NCBI GenBank assembly: GCA_017509785.1
Contig: JAFWOT010000014.1
Coordinates: forward strand, 62,001 to 126,000
Direction: 5' to 3'
DNA: 64,000 nucleotides
From: Clostridia bacterium
Lineage (GTDB): Bacteria; Bacillota; Clostridia; Christensenellales; CAG-138
The position numbers and the translations under genes are program-made. Numbering within the stretch: the first letter of the stretch is position 1; each line of letters opens with the position of its first letter. Below, piece by piece: positions 24,025 through 32,255 of this stretch. A model generated the notes under the pieces. The model was not told the origin of the DNA, ran no database searches, and saw only the letters and a program-made list of their open reading frames with translations.

Positions 24025-24867
24025 ATGAGCGAAAACTGCACACACGACTGCTCGAGCTGCGGCGAAAACTGCCCCTCGAGAGACCCCAACAGCATGATCG
24101 AAAACCTCAACCCCATGAGCTCCGTTAAGAAGGTCATTGCCGTCGTCAGCGGAAAGGGCGGCGTCGGCAAGTCCCTCGTCACCGGCCTCATGGCGACGAT
24201 AATGCAGCGCGCCGGCTTCAAGACCGCCGTGCTGGACGCGGACGTCACCGGCCCCTCCATCCCCAGCCTCTTCGGCGTCGAAGGGCAGAGCGCGGAGGCG
24301 GACGGCTTCGGCGTCTACCCCGTAAGGAGCAAGACCGGCATCGACCTCATGAGCATCAACCTCCTGCTTGAGGATCCCGCGGCGCCCGTCGTATGGCGCG
24401 GCCCTGTCATAGCGGGGACTGTCAAGCAGTTCTGGACTGAGGTCATCTGGGAGAACGAGGATATCATGTTCATCGACATGCCTCCGGGAACGGGCGACGT
24501 GCCCCTCACCGTTTTCCAGTCCATCCCCGTAGACGGGATAATCGTCGTCACCAGCCCGCAGGAGCTCGTCGGGATGATAGTCGAAAAGGCCGTCAAAATG
24601 GCGGGCATGATGAACATACCCATACTCGGCATTGTCGAGAACATGAGCTGGTTCGAGTGCCCCGACTGCCATAAGCAGCACAAGATCTACGGTGAGAGCC
24701 ATGTTGACGAGATCGCGAAGCAGTACGGCATACTGAACGTGGCGAAGCTCCCCATTGACCCGAAGCTCGCCGCCGCCTGCGACGCGGGCCTCATAGAGCT
24801 TTTCGAAGGCGCGTGGCTTGATAAGCTGGCGCAGGCCATCTGCGGCGAAGAGGTCAAAAATGGCTGA
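24025..24867 (+). CDS. Mrp/NBP35-type P-loop ATPase, iron-sulfur carrier
   Basis: The 280-residue protein has the deviant Walker A of Mrp/MinD ATPases (SGKGGVGKS, Lys44 and Lys49). An N-terminal cysteine cluster (Cys5, 9, 12, 16) resembles that of Nbp35. A CPDC pair near residue 213 supplies the bridging-cluster ligands. Such proteins dimerise, bind a 4Fe-4S cluster and pass it to apo-enzymes. The ATG follows AAGGAG and a strong promoter. It overlaps the next gene by 8 bp. Confidence 0.92.
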   Translation: MSENCTHDCSSCGENCPSRDPNSMIENLNPMSSVKKVIAVVSGKGGVGKSLVTGLMATIMQRAGFKTAVLDADVTGPSIPSLFGVEGQSAEADGFGVYPVRSKTGIDLMSINLLLEDPAAPVVWRGPVIAGTVKQFWTEVIWENEDIMFIDMPPGTGDVPLTVFQSIPVDGIIVVTSPQELVGMIVEKAVKMAGMMNIPILGIVENMSWFECPDCHKQHKIYGESHVDEIAKQYGILNVAKLPIDPKLAAACDAGLIELFEGAWLDKLAQAICGEEVKNG

Positions 24868-25330
24868 AGCCGTCCGCACGGAGCGGGTCGCCCGTGCGAT
24901 AGAGCTGCATCTTTCGGGCTATAACTGTGCGCAGGCGGTGCTTTGCTCGTTTAGCGACCTGATCGGTCTTGACGAGAGCGTGCTGTTAAAGGTCTCCTCC
25001 GATTTCGGCGGGGGCGTTTCGGGCACGCACGGGCAATGCGGCGCCATATCGGGCATGCTCATGGCGCTGGGGCTCATCCGCGGCTACGATAACGTGGATG
25101 ACCTTTCGCACAAGCAGCGCCTGTATGCCGAGGGCGCAATGCTCATAAACGCATTCAAGGCGGAATTCGGCACGGCAAACTGCGCCGAGCTCAAAACGCA
25201 GGTCGTTCCCCGGTATGAGCAGACGAGCCATCCTCTCGTCACCGAGGAGTTCACAAAGCCCTGCTCGCCGTTTGTGGCATACGCCGCGGCGCTGCTGGAC
25301 GCATACCTTGCCGAGGTACGGGCGCAGTAA
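24860..25330 (+). CDS. C-GCAxxG-C-C family protein
   Basis: The 156-residue protein fits the C-GCAxxG-C-C family: helical, with LSGYNCAQAVLCSF, then SSDFGGGVSGTHGQCGAISGMLMALGL and two further cysteines in TANCAEL and TKPCSPF. The conserved cysteines suggest a redox or metal-binding role, which is unproven for the family. The start at 24860 overlaps the mrp stop by 8 bp with GAAGAGG upstream, so it is coupled to mrp. Confidence 0.85.
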   Translation: MAEAVRTERVARAIELHLSGYNCAQAVLCSFSDLIGLDESVLLKVSSDFGGGVSGTHGQCGAISGMLMALGLIRGYDNVDDLSHKQRLYAEGAMLINAFKAEFGTANCAELKTQVVPRYEQTSHPLVTEEFTKPCSPFVAYAAALLDAYLAEVRAQ

Positions 25331-25368
25331 CCGTGCCGGGGCTTCGGTGCAGCATTTACGGAGGAATT

Positions 25369-26199
25369 ATGTTCGACCCCACACCCGCAATGGCCGGCTG
25401 GTTCGGCTACCCGTTGGAGCTTGACGACAGGCTGCGCCTTATAAAAGGCGCGGGCTTTAAGGCCGTACTCCTGTGGTGGGCGGTCGAATCCGCCTACGAG
25501 CCGCCCATCCCCCAAAAAGTCGACTGCGCGGCAAAGCACGGCCTCGCCGTCGAGAACGCGCACCTGCATTTTGACGGGGTAAACTCCCTCTGGCTGGAGG
25601 GCTCCGAGGGCGAGCACTACTGCGAGGAGCTCGTCGGCCTCATAGCCGAGGCCGGCGTTTACGGCGTGCCGACGCTCGTCGTTCACCCGACGAGGACGCT
25701 CACGCCGCCGCCCTTTTCCGAGGTCGGGTATTCCCGCTTCATGCGTATGGCCGACGTCGCCGATAAGGCAGGCGTGGAGCTCGCGTTTGAGAATCTCAAG
25801 ACCGCGGACAGGCTCTATGAGCTGATGGCGCTCATCGACGCGCCTCACGTCGGCGTCTGCTTCGATTCCGGGCACAACCACTACGCCACCCCGGAAAGGC
25901 GCATTTGCCGCGATTTCGCGCCCATCATAAAGGCCGTGCACCTGCACGACAACGACGGGACAAGGGACGCGCACAACATCCCCGGCGACGGCACGACGGA
26001 TTGGGCGCTCGTCCGAAAAGAGCTCATCGACTCCGCCTATAAGGGCGCGTGGAGCCTTGAAATAGAGCACCCGCTGACCGATAAATTCGGCAAGAGCCTC
26101 GTCCCTGAAAAGGACGACCCCTACTTTGGCATGGGGCCGGAGGAATATCTTGCAAGAGCCTTCGCCGCGCACAGGAAACTCGTCGAAGGTACGCTGTGA
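25369..26199 (+). CDS. sugar phosphate isomerase/epimerase (xylose isomerase-like TIM barrel)
   Basis: The 276-residue protein is an AP endonuclease 2-type TIM barrel. The metal and substrate side-chain blocks are recognisable: VENAHLHF (about 60), VHPTRTLTPPP (about 103), AFENLKTADRLYELM (about 135), VGVCFDSGHNHYA (about 160), KAVHLHDNDGTRDAHNIPGDGTTDW (about 185) and WSLEIEHP at the end. The His/Glu/Asp ligands of the divalent metal are intact. The substrate is unknown. The ATG at 25369 follows GGAGG. Confidence 0.88.
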   Translation: MFDPTPAMAGWFGYPLELDDRLRLIKGAGFKAVLLWWAVESAYEPPIPQKVDCAAKHGLAVENAHLHFDGVNSLWLEGSEGEHYCEELVGLIAEAGVYGVPTLVVHPTRTLTPPPFSEVGYSRFMRMADVADKAGVELAFENLKTADRLYELMALIDAPHVGVCFDSGHNHYATPERRICRDFAPIIKAVHLHDNDGTRDAHNIPGDGTTDWALVRKELIDSAYKGAWSLEIEHPLTDKFGKSLVPEKDDPYFGMGPEEYLARAFAAHRKLVEGTL

Positions 26200-26250
26200 C
26201 GACAAAAGCGACGATTCCGTCAACCCCAAAATGGATCAAGGAGCAACGCA

Positions 26251-27132
26251 ATGAAAAAGCTCGCAAAAACCCTCTCCGTAATATCCGCCGTGCTGCTGCT
26301 CTTCGCGCTGCTCGTCGGGGCCCTGCTCAACATCTACGTCGATCAGGCCTGGGTGCCGCAGGAATACCGGAAGCTCGATATCGAGTCCCAAACCGACTGG
26401 GACTTCACGACCACCGTCACGGCGTTCAAGGGCATGCTCGATTACAGCATCGGCAGGATCGATACGCTTGAGGACGTGAAGCTGAACGACGGCTCCTTCT
26501 TCAACGAGAGCGAGCTCTCGCACATGAGGGACGTGCAGAAGCTCACGGTGACGGTCATGTGTCTCGGCCTCGCGGCGCTCATCATCGGCGCGGCCTGCTT
26601 CGTTTTCGGCTTTATCGTGCTGCGGGTCGACGGGCTCGCGGTCTTCTCTAAGGCGCTGCTCATCACGCTCTGTGCGCTTTTAGCGGTCATAGCAGCGCTC
26701 GGCATATGGATGGCGGTGGATTTCAACTCCTTCTGGACGGCGTTCCACGTCGTGTTCCTCGATCTCGAGAGCTCCACCTTCGACCCCGCCGTCAGCAACA
26801 TGATATGCATCTGCCCTGCGGAGCTCTTCTCCGATATAATAATCCGATTCGCGACGATCTCGGGGCTCGGGCTCGTGTTCCCCGTCATCGCCTGTGTGCT
26901 CACGCTCGTTCATCGAAAGAAGCACCCCGAGAACCCCCGAGTCCTCCTCTATTGGCTCGGCTCGTCGGCGGCGATACTCGGCTTTACAGCGCTCGTCGCG
27001 AGCTCCGTTTCGGCTCTCGGCTTCATGCGTTGGATCGCGGCAGGGCTTCTGGGCTTTACTCTGGCGCTCATGATAATCTACGTCGTAATGAAGCGCAAAA
27101 GCGAAAAGCGCCCGTCCGTCAAAGCTGAATAA
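26251..27132 (+). CDS. DUF1461/TIGR01906-like integral membrane protein
   Basis: The 293-residue protein has an N-terminal membrane anchor (8-28), an extracytoplasmic loop with LNDGSFFNESELSHMRDVQKL, the characteristic block of DUF1461, and then about five membrane segments. The internal region FNSFWTAFHVVFLDLESSTFDPAVSNM also fits the family. No function is known. It has a good AAGGAG site and continues the mrp operon. Confidence 0.75.
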   Translation: MKKLAKTLSVISAVLLLFALLVGALLNIYVDQAWVPQEYRKLDIESQTDWDFTTTVTAFKGMLDYSIGRIDTLEDVKLNDGSFFNESELSHMRDVQKLTVTVMCLGLAALIIGAACFVFGFIVLRVDGLAVFSKALLITLCALLAVIAALGIWMAVDFNSFWTAFHVVFLDLESSTFDPAVSNMICICPAELFSDIIIRFATISGLGLVFPVIACVLTLVHRKKHPENPRVLLYWLGSSAAILGFTALVASSVSALGFMRWIAAGLLGFTLALMIIYVVMKRKSEKRPSVKAE

Positions 27133-27158
27133 CACAAGGCAAAGGAAAGGATCGACCG

Positions 27159-27359
27159 ATGAAAAAAGCAATTATCTACGTATTTCTTGCAATATTCCTC
27201 ATCGCCGCGGTGCTGGGCTTCGGGTTCTATTTCGCCATGCGCTTCACGCCCGCGCTCTGGATCGGCGTCGCCGCGCTCGTGCTTGGGCTCGCGCTCTATC
27301 TCTATGACGGCGTCGTGACCTATAACGAGATGCACGGGACGAAGAGGAAAAAGAAGTAA
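27159..27359 (+). CDS. small two-helix membrane protein
   Basis: The 66-residue protein has two hydrophobic helices (about 4-26 and 32-50) and a basic tail ending KRKKK, with GGAAAGGA before the ATG. It is placed between the DUF1461 gene and tsaD. I do not recognise the family. Confidence 0.7.
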   Translation: MKKAIIYVFLAIFLIAAVLGFGFYFAMRFTPALWIGVAALVLGLALYLYDGVVTYNEMHGTKRKKK

Positions 27360-27406
27360 CGCGCCGCGCCCGGGGCAGGTCCCCGGAAACCGAGAGGTTG
27401 TAAACC

Positions 27407-28480
27407 ATGAGTTCAGCTTACTATGAAAAAGCCGTGATAAAGGCGGCGGAATACCGTGAAAAACCCGCTCCGCTCATACTCGGGATCGAATCCTCCTGCG
27501 ATGAGACGGCGGCAGCCGTTGTGAGGAGCGGGCGCGAGGTCATATCCGCCTCCGTCCACACGCAGATACCCGTCCACCGCCTCTATGGCGGGGTCGTGCC
27601 GGAGATCGCCTCGCGCAGCCACACCGAGCGCATCGGAGGCGTCGTGCAGGACGCTCTTGATAAGGCGGGCGTCTCGCTCTCCGATATCGACGCGGTTGCC
27701 GTCACCTACCGCCCGGGGCTCATCGGGGCGCTCCTCGTCGGCGCGAGCTTTGCAAAGGGCCTCGCCTTTGCCGCCGATAAGCCCTTCATCGGCGTCGACC
27801 ATATCACCGGGCATATCGCCGCGAACTACATAACCTATCCCGATCTCGAGCCGCCGTTCATGTGCATAGTCGCCTCCGGCGGACACAGCCATATCGTCAA
27901 GGTAAACAGCTATACGGATTTCACGCTCATCGGCCGCACGCGCGACGACGCGGCGGGCGAGGCCTTCGATAAGGTCGCAAGGGCGATGGGCCTTCCCTAC
28001 CCCGGCGGGCCCGAGCTTGAAAAGCTCGCCAAGAGCGGAGACCCCGAGGCCTTCCGCCTGCACACCGCGTTCAACGAGGGCGAGGGCTTCGACTTCTCGT
28101 TCTCCGGGATAAAGACCGCCGTCGTCAACATACTCCACAACGCCGCGCAGAAGGGCGAGGAGGTGAATAAGGCCGACCTTGCCGCCTCGTTCCAGAGGGC
28201 CGTGACCGACGCGCTGACGATAAAATCCGTCCGCGCCGCGCGCGAGGCGGGGCTTTCCACGCTGGCGCTTGCCGGCGGCGTCTCCGCCAACACCTGCCTC
28301 CGTGAGCGCCTGCAGAGGGAATGCGGCAGATACGGCATCCGCTTCTGCCGCCCGGATATGAAATACTGCACCGACAACGCCGCCATGATCGCCTGCCAGG
28401 GGCATTACGAGATAATGGCAAGGGAGCCGGACGAGCTCTCGCTCGACCCGAACGCCGCGTCGTTTTTGCAGATGATGTAA
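27407..28480 (+). CDS. tsaD: tRNA N6-adenosine threonylcarbamoyltransferase
   Basis: The 357-residue protein is TsaD (formerly Gcp/YgjD), which transfers the threonylcarbamoyl group to A37 of ANN-decoding tRNAs with TsaB and TsaE. Evidence includes ILGIESSCDETAAAVV at the start, the metal-binding HITGH motif (DHITGHIAANY), the ASGGHSHIV block and GGVSANTCLRERL at the C-terminus. A short 20-residue N-terminal extension precedes the conserved start. tsaB and tsaE are not in the window. Confidence 0.95.
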   Translation: MSSAYYEKAVIKAAEYREKPAPLILGIESSCDETAAAVVRSGREVISASVHTQIPVHRLYGGVVPEIASRSHTERIGGVVQDALDKAGVSLSDIDAVAVTYRPGLIGALLVGASFAKGLAFAADKPFIGVDHITGHIAANYITYPDLEPPFMCIVASGGHSHIVKVNSYTDFTLIGRTRDDAAGEAFDKVARAMGLPYPGGPELEKLAKSGDPEAFRLHTAFNEGEGFDFSFSGIKTAVVNILHNAAQKGEEVNKADLAASFQRAVTDALTIKSVRAAREAGLSTLALAGGVSANTCLRERLQRECGRYGIRFCRPDMKYCTDNAAMIACQGHYEIMAREPDELSLDPNAASFLQMM

Positions 28481-28494
28481 AGAAAGGTACGGTT

Positions 28495-28890
28495 ATGCAG
28501 ATACTCGATATCGACTATGATTATTATCTTCTTCCCAACGGAATTGACTCCGTGACCGAGTTTGCCGATTTTGTCAATCGTCCCGACCGCTCTCAGTTTA
28601 TTCCCCTTACCCGCTTTGAGACGGAGAACTGCTGTCCTCCTTTCTTTATCGAGGAAGACGTTAAGGAAGTCTATCTGAACGTCGACCGGATAGAACGCTT
28701 CAACGCGGTCGAAGCCACGATCCTCCCTCGCAGGGAGTACGAACTCCGACTTGCCGAGGTCGTAAAGAACAAGTGCGTTCACTGTGAGCACTACAAAGAG
28801 GACCATGACGGCGATAACCTTGCCGGACATCGTGAGATGATTTCCCTTGACGGGAAGTGCAGTGAATACTCGGCTCGGGAAAACGGTTGA
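28495..28890 (+). CDS. hypothetical protein with Cys/His cluster
   Basis: The 131-residue protein is mixed alpha/beta and acidic. Its C-terminal third holds CVHCEHYKEDHDGDNLAGHREMISLDGKCSEY, a Cys/His cluster that could bind zinc. It starts 14 bp after tsaD with GAAAGG. Base composition is visibly less GC-rich than upstream, marking the edge of the accessory stretch. I do not recognise the family. Confidence 0.65.
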   Translation: MQILDIDYDYYLLPNGIDSVTEFADFVNRPDRSQFIPLTRFETENCCPPFFIEEDVKEVYLNVDRIERFNAVEATILPRREYELRLAEVVKNKCVHCEHYKEDHDGDNLAGHREMISLDGKCSEYSARENG

Positions 28891-28980
28891 CAGCCCATCC
28901 AAACCCGCCGATAATATATCCGTTTTTGGTGTTGACAAAGCCCTCCCAAAGCCTTATAATATCATTCGCAATCGAAATTT

Positions 28981-29063
28981 GCGGTCGTGGCGGAACAGGC
29001 AGACGCGTACGTTTGAGGGGCGTATGGGAGACCGTATGGGTTCAAGTCCCATCGACCGCACCA
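28981..29063 (+). tRNA. tRNA-Leu (anticodon GAG)
   Basis: The acceptor stem GCGGTCG/CGACCGC pairs fully, with discriminator A and encoded CCA. The anticodon stem TACGT/GCGTA encloses the loop TTGAGGG with anticodon GAG at 29015-29017. The long variable arm and the TTCAAGT T-loop are present, as expected for a class II leucine tRNA. Confidence 0.95.
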
Positions 29064-29100
29064 ACACAGAAGGGCATCCAACGGATGCCCTTTTGTGTTG
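29062..29100 (+). terminator. terminator of the tRNA-Leu gene
   Basis: AAGGGCATCC pairs with GGATGCCCTT around AAC, extended by CAACACA/TGTGTTG. It begins at the CCA end of the tRNA. Confidence 0.8.
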
Positions 29101-29123
29101 GTAAAAATACTATGGGACTTGAA

Positions 29124-29164
29124 GCCCGTGATGAAACGCTCCGGTGGAGCGTTTCATCACGGGC
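29124..29164 (+). terminator. perfect 19-bp hairpin with downstream T-run
   Basis: 29124-29142 pairs perfectly with 29146-29164 around a 3-nt loop; CCGGGTTTTTC follows. It looks like a second strong terminator in tandem with that of the tRNA, or the core of a small mobile hairpin. Confidence 0.6.
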
Positions 29165-29192
29165 CGGGTTTTTCGGCAAAGGCCGAATGCGA

Positions 29193-29249
29193 GCGGTCGA
29201 GCGAGCATGAGAGCCGATTTGCGAAAAACAAGTCCAATCGACCGCACCA
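29193..29249 (+). pseudogene. tRNA-Leu-like remnant with duplicated 3' end
   Basis: GCGGTCG at 29193-29199 equals the 5' acceptor strand of the tRNA-Leu. 29229-29249 repeats its last 21 nt including CCA with one mismatch. Only 29 nt separate them, so anticodon and variable arms are missing. It is either a decayed second tRNA gene or an attachment-site-like duplication. Confidence 0.5.
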
Positions 29250-29254
29250 AAAAT

Positions 29255-29278
29255 CCGGGTTTCTCAACCCGGGTTTTT
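29255..29278 (+). terminator. terminator after the tRNA-Leu-like remnant
   Basis: CCGGGTT pairs with AACCCGG around TCTC, with GTTTTTC behind it. Confidence 0.65.
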
Positions 29279-29476
29279 CTTTGCTTAAAATGCCTAAAAT
29301 TCAATGATTATAAGGATTTTTTGAAGCTCCGCATTTCAACTTGGATCAGCTTAGAATCGTTAAAAACAGGATGCGCTGCACACCGGTTGCACACGGTTTT
29401 ATGTGTGATTTTCTCCGCATCCTAACATCTTTTCAGCTCAAAGCGTGATCCTGTTGCACACTATTTGAAGAATTGA
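29279..29476. other. intergenic stretch, AT-richer, no gene seen
   Basis: The only structure noted is AGGATGCG/CGCATCCT bracketing about 40 nt (29369-29422). No promoter with a gene, and no coding frame with a ribosome site, was found. Confidence 0.4.
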
Positions 29477-29575
29477 GCCTTCCATATCAAGGCCGATATC
29501 CCCAAGATGCGGGCGGCGTTTGAGGATGTGCCGGGGCGGGAAGAAAAGCAGAGGTGGTATGAAGAGGAACGGTAA
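29477..29575 (+). pseudogene. C-terminal gene remnant (about 32 codons)
   Basis: The frame reads AFHIKADIPKMRAAF followed by EDVPGREEKQRWYEEER and a stop. It has natural-looking amphipathic, charged composition but is preceded directly by an in-frame TGA and has no start. It is likely the tail of a lost gene; the family was not recognised. Confidence 0.4.
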
Positions 29576-29590
29576 TGCGTAAACCGGTAT

Positions 29591-29618
29591 TTGAAACGAT
29601 CTGTTTTTGTGATATAAT
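29591..29618 (+). promoter_or_regulatory. promoter of the 369-residue lipoprotein gene
   Basis: TTGAAA (29591-29596), a 16-bp spacer and TATAAT (29613-29618), about 50 bp before the GTG start. Confidence 0.7.
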
Positions 29619-29670
29619 GAACAGGAGTAAAACACTTTTCTGTAATCGTTTCGGTAAGGAGGTCTTTGCT

Positions 29671-30780
29671 GTGAAAAAGGTCTTTGCAGCTGCCTTAATA
29701 ATGCTTATGCTGCTTACTGGCTGCGCTAAACAAACCGGGGCAGTACTTGCTCCTGCTAAAGAAATGGGCGAAGTACCCTTTGAGTTTCGCGAGATCATAG
29801 AGAACGATCTGTTTCCAACGGGAAGAAGATACTCGTTAAGAGGAGCATACCCTTCGGCGGATCGTGTCGTTCTGACGGAGCTAACGGTCGATGGAACGCG
29901 GCTGATTCTGCGCGATATGTACGGAAAAACACTTGCAGAGCACACGGAGCCGTTTCTTGAGGATACCCGCGTATGTCAGGCGCTTGCTACCTCCGACGGG
30001 GGATTTATTTATGCTGTCGGATTCGAGGATCGCGCCTTGCCGGATGGAGGCTGGTTAAGTGACAACGGGTTCTCTTCCAAGGTGGTGAAATGCTCCGCTA
30101 TGGGAGAAATCGAATGGGAAGCGGTATTTGAACAAATAGACTACGGCGCATTTCAGCGGATAATAGAAAGAGACGGATACTATTATTGCTTCGGCTCATA
30201 TCAAGTGGATGAACCGCACGGCTGGATATGCGGCGTTGATATGCATAAGCTTGATAAAGACGGCGACATTGTTAAGAGAAATATCGTTTCGGGCAGCGAC
30301 GCCTGCTCTCTTGATCGCATAGAGCAGACCGAGACCGGCTTCCTCATCCATATCGATTCGCAATCCCGCGACGGGGACTTCTTCCCGATAGAAGGCGAAG
30401 AATGGCCGTACTACGCAAAATGCTTTTCCGCAGAAGTCGATTTAAACCTTGAAAAGAAGGGGATCGACCTTGCCGATGAATGCGATTATTTCTATGATAC
30501 TCCTGTAGGCGTGCTTGACGGCTGCGAGGTCTATGCGGACGATCCCGTTTTCAAGGATGTGCCTGAGATAGTGATACTCGTTTTTGATTATGGCGATAAT
30601 TATCTCGTCGTTTCGGAAAACTACACCGGAAAATATGAAGACCAGCCACCCCTTATAAGCGCAGTTTGGGAATACACCGAAACGGTCTATTCGGTTTTCA
30701 ATAAGGACGGTAAGCTCATTTGCCGCAGGACTTATGATACATCCCCCGATTTTGAAAGCATGGCGCAAAAACATGAATAA
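29671..30780 (+). CDS. hypothetical lipoprotein
   Basis: The 369-residue protein has a clear lipoprotein signal (KKVFAAALIMLMLLTGC). The mature part is rich in beta strands and in aromatic and acidic residues, with repeats of the type DGGFIYAVGF and DGYYYCFGSY that recall beta-propeller blades. The start is GTG at 29671, with AAGGAGG 8 bp upstream; earlier ATG codons in the frame lack ribosome sites and lie upstream of or inside the promoter. Composition is more AT-rich than flanking chromosome genes. I do not recognise the family. Confidence 0.7.
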   Translation: MKKVFAAALIMLMLLTGCAKQTGAVLAPAKEMGEVPFEFREIIENDLFPTGRRYSLRGAYPSADRVVLTELTVDGTRLILRDMYGKTLAEHTEPFLEDTRVCQALATSDGGFIYAVGFEDRALPDGGWLSDNGFSSKVVKCSAMGEIEWEAVFEQIDYGAFQRIIERDGYYYCFGSYQVDEPHGWICGVDMHKLDKDGDIVKRNIVSGSDACSLDRIEQTETGFLIHIDSQSRDGDFFPIEGEEWPYYAKCFSAEVDLNLEKKGIDLADECDYFYDTPVGVLDGCEVYADDPVFKDVPEIVILVFDYGDNYLVVSENYTGKYEDQPPLISAVWEYTETVYSVFNKDGKLICRRTYDTSPDFESMAQKHE

Positions 30781-30897
30781 CAGCAATAACTGGGTTTCGA
30801 GAGACGAATGGACTGTGAATCGTTGGGTCATCAGTAAATGTGAGTGGGAATCCGGCTTCAGCAGAAGCGAAGAATAACAGCATAAATATGATACAAA

Positions 30898-30919
30898 AGC
30901 GCTCGCGTGTGCGGGCGCT
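30898..30919. terminator. hairpin between the lipoprotein and hipT-like genes
   Basis: AGCGCTCGC pairs with GCGGGCGCT around GTGT, with CTTTCT behind it. A near copy occurs at 33071-33090 on the other side of the Hip operon. It separates convergent genes. Confidence 0.6.
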
Positions 30920-30960
30920 CTTTCTATTGGAAAAGTTCGGAGATCGATTTGATCAGGTGA

Positions 30961-31914
30961 TCACGCTTTGATAGCGCCGCACCTTTCCTCCATAAGCTCT
31001 ATCAAGCCCGCTTTCATGTCATCCGGCAGCAGCGAGCTTTCCGTATCTTCGATAAACCCGGGAAGGGCGGCGATGGTTTTGTCGATCATATCTGTTGCCG
31101 CCTTTTCGGCTATCCCTATCGTATCGGCAAAAACAAGGAAGTCCCTGCGGCGGATGTTGGCCTTCCTGCCGTTTAAGGTCAGCGCAAGCTGTTCCTTGTC
31201 CTCGGGCATTACAAGGTTCACCGGAAGCAGGTCGTATGCGGGCGAGAGGACGTATTCACCGCTTTCGGGAGCAGTCTCGATAAGCGAAAAATTCTTAAGG
31301 TGCATATCGGAATTGCCGACGGCGAAGGAGAAGACCAACCGCAGGAAAAGCTCCGCCATATCGAGCGCCGGGATCGAGGAATACTTCTTAATAAGCTTCG
31401 CGCAGCGCTCGTATGAGCCCTTGTATTTATCCTGCGTCAGCCTTTCGTCCAGCTGACAGAGATCCTCCATGGCAAGCTTTTTCACGCCGGTGCGGTCGAT
31501 GATCCTATCCACGCGTTTGGTTATGAAAGCATATCCCGAGTCTGCCCCTATGAGCGCATGGGGAACGGTTTTGATACGAAGCCGCTCCGCCATTTGCATA
31601 ACAAGATGTTCGGACTCGGGAAGCGCCGTGAACGCCTCTACCTGGGGTTTCAATATGTAGCCGGTCGGATAGTTCACCAGTGTGAGACGAGGCGCCTGCC
31701 CGCGTCCGGACATCAGATGGAGGGAGAGCTTCTTTTGCACACCGGGCACGGTAAATCCGCGGCTCGTGCTTTCCTTGACGAGCGCAGCAAGCGTCTCATC
31801 GTCGAGCTCTATCGAGGGAAGGACGGAGGTCCCGAAAAAACGCTTTATACAGCTTGCATGCCAGCCCGTTCCGTTTTCGGTTTTCAGCGGTTTCCCGCAG
31901 CAAAGGCAGTTCAT
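30961..31914 (-). CDS. HipT/HipA-type serine/threonine kinase toxin
   Basis: The 317-residue protein is a HipA-fold kinase lacking the N-terminal HipA subdomain. It opens with a CxxC...HxxC cluster (Cys3, Cys6, His19, Cys22). Then come the Gly-rich loop region (S49-T50-S51-R-G-F-T-V-P-G-V-Q-K-K), an ATP-site lysine in YILKP (Lys89), the catalytic loop GNSDMHLKN (Asp203, Lys207, Asn208) and the metal-binding PAYD (Asp228). S49-x-S51 resembles the SxS autophosphorylation pair of HipT. Known relatives phosphorylate aminoacyl-tRNA synthetases and halt growth; the target here is unknown. It overlaps the hipS-like gene by 4 bp and ends the operon. Confidence 0.9.
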   Translation of the reverse strand: MNCLCCGKPLKTENGTGWHASCIKRFFGTSVLPSIELDDETLAALVKESTSRGFTVPGVQKKLSLHLMSGRGQAPRLTLVNYPTGYILKPQVEAFTALPESEHLVMQMAERLRIKTVPHALIGADSGYAFITKRVDRIIDRTGVKKLAMEDLCQLDERLTQDKYKGSYERCAKLIKKYSSIPALDMAELFLRLVFSFAVGNSDMHLKNFSLIETAPESGEYVLSPAYDLLPVNLVMPEDKEQLALTLNGRKANIRRRDFLVFADTIGIAEKAATDMIDKTIAALPGFIEDTESSLLPDDMKAGLIELMEERCGAIKA

Positions 31915-32255
31915 TCAGTCACCTCCGATCTGGGCTTGTCGTACACGCTCACGTTGCCTATACCGTCACGGCAGGCGACGAGCAGCAGTCCGAAGCGATC
32001 CTGTGGATCGAGCTTCCAGTTCCGGCTGACGACCTCGAGCAGCCAACCCTCCGGAATGAGCCCGTCGAAGAACGGGAACAGCGTTTTAGAGACATACGGC
32101 TTTTCGGAAAGCGGCATCGTCAGCGACACGGCGGACGCATTTGGTGCGGACAGATAGGCGGGATCATACGTGAAGAAATAACCCTCGTCGGTCTCCGAAA
32201 GGAGCCCGGCGAAGCTTTCGCGAACGTAAATGTAAGCGGTCCTGAAGGTGTTCAT
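31911..32255 (-). CDS. HipS-like protein (HipA N-terminal subdomain 1)
   Basis: The 114-residue protein matches the couple_hipA N-terminal domain: AYIYVRESFAGLLSETDEGYFFTYDPAYL ... AVSLTMPLSEKPYVSKTLFPFFDGLIPEGWLLE ... FGLLLVACRDGIGNVSVY. In HipBST systems this separate small protein is the antitoxin that inhibits HipT. It starts with a TGATG stop-start overlap with the upstream gene (GGAGG 8 bp before the ATG) and overlaps the kinase gene by 4 bp. The role as antitoxin is inferred from that family. Confidence 0.88.
   Translation of the reverse strand: MNTFRTAYIYVRESFAGLLSETDEGYFFTYDPAYLSAPNASAVSLTMPLSEKPYVSKTLFPFFDGLIPEGWLLEVVSRNWKLDPQDRFGLLLVACRDGIGNVSVYDKPRSEVTE

Noticed and set aside
23896..24879. 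327-codon minus-strand frame opposite mrp
   Set aside because: It mirrors mrp, has no ribosome site and its composition is the antisense of a GC-rich gene; mrp has promoter, Shine-Dalgarno and motifs.
29102..29310. Short ORFs on both strands across the tRNA-Leu hairpin region
   Set aside because: They translate repeat and hairpin sequence, with no ribosome sites or natural composition.
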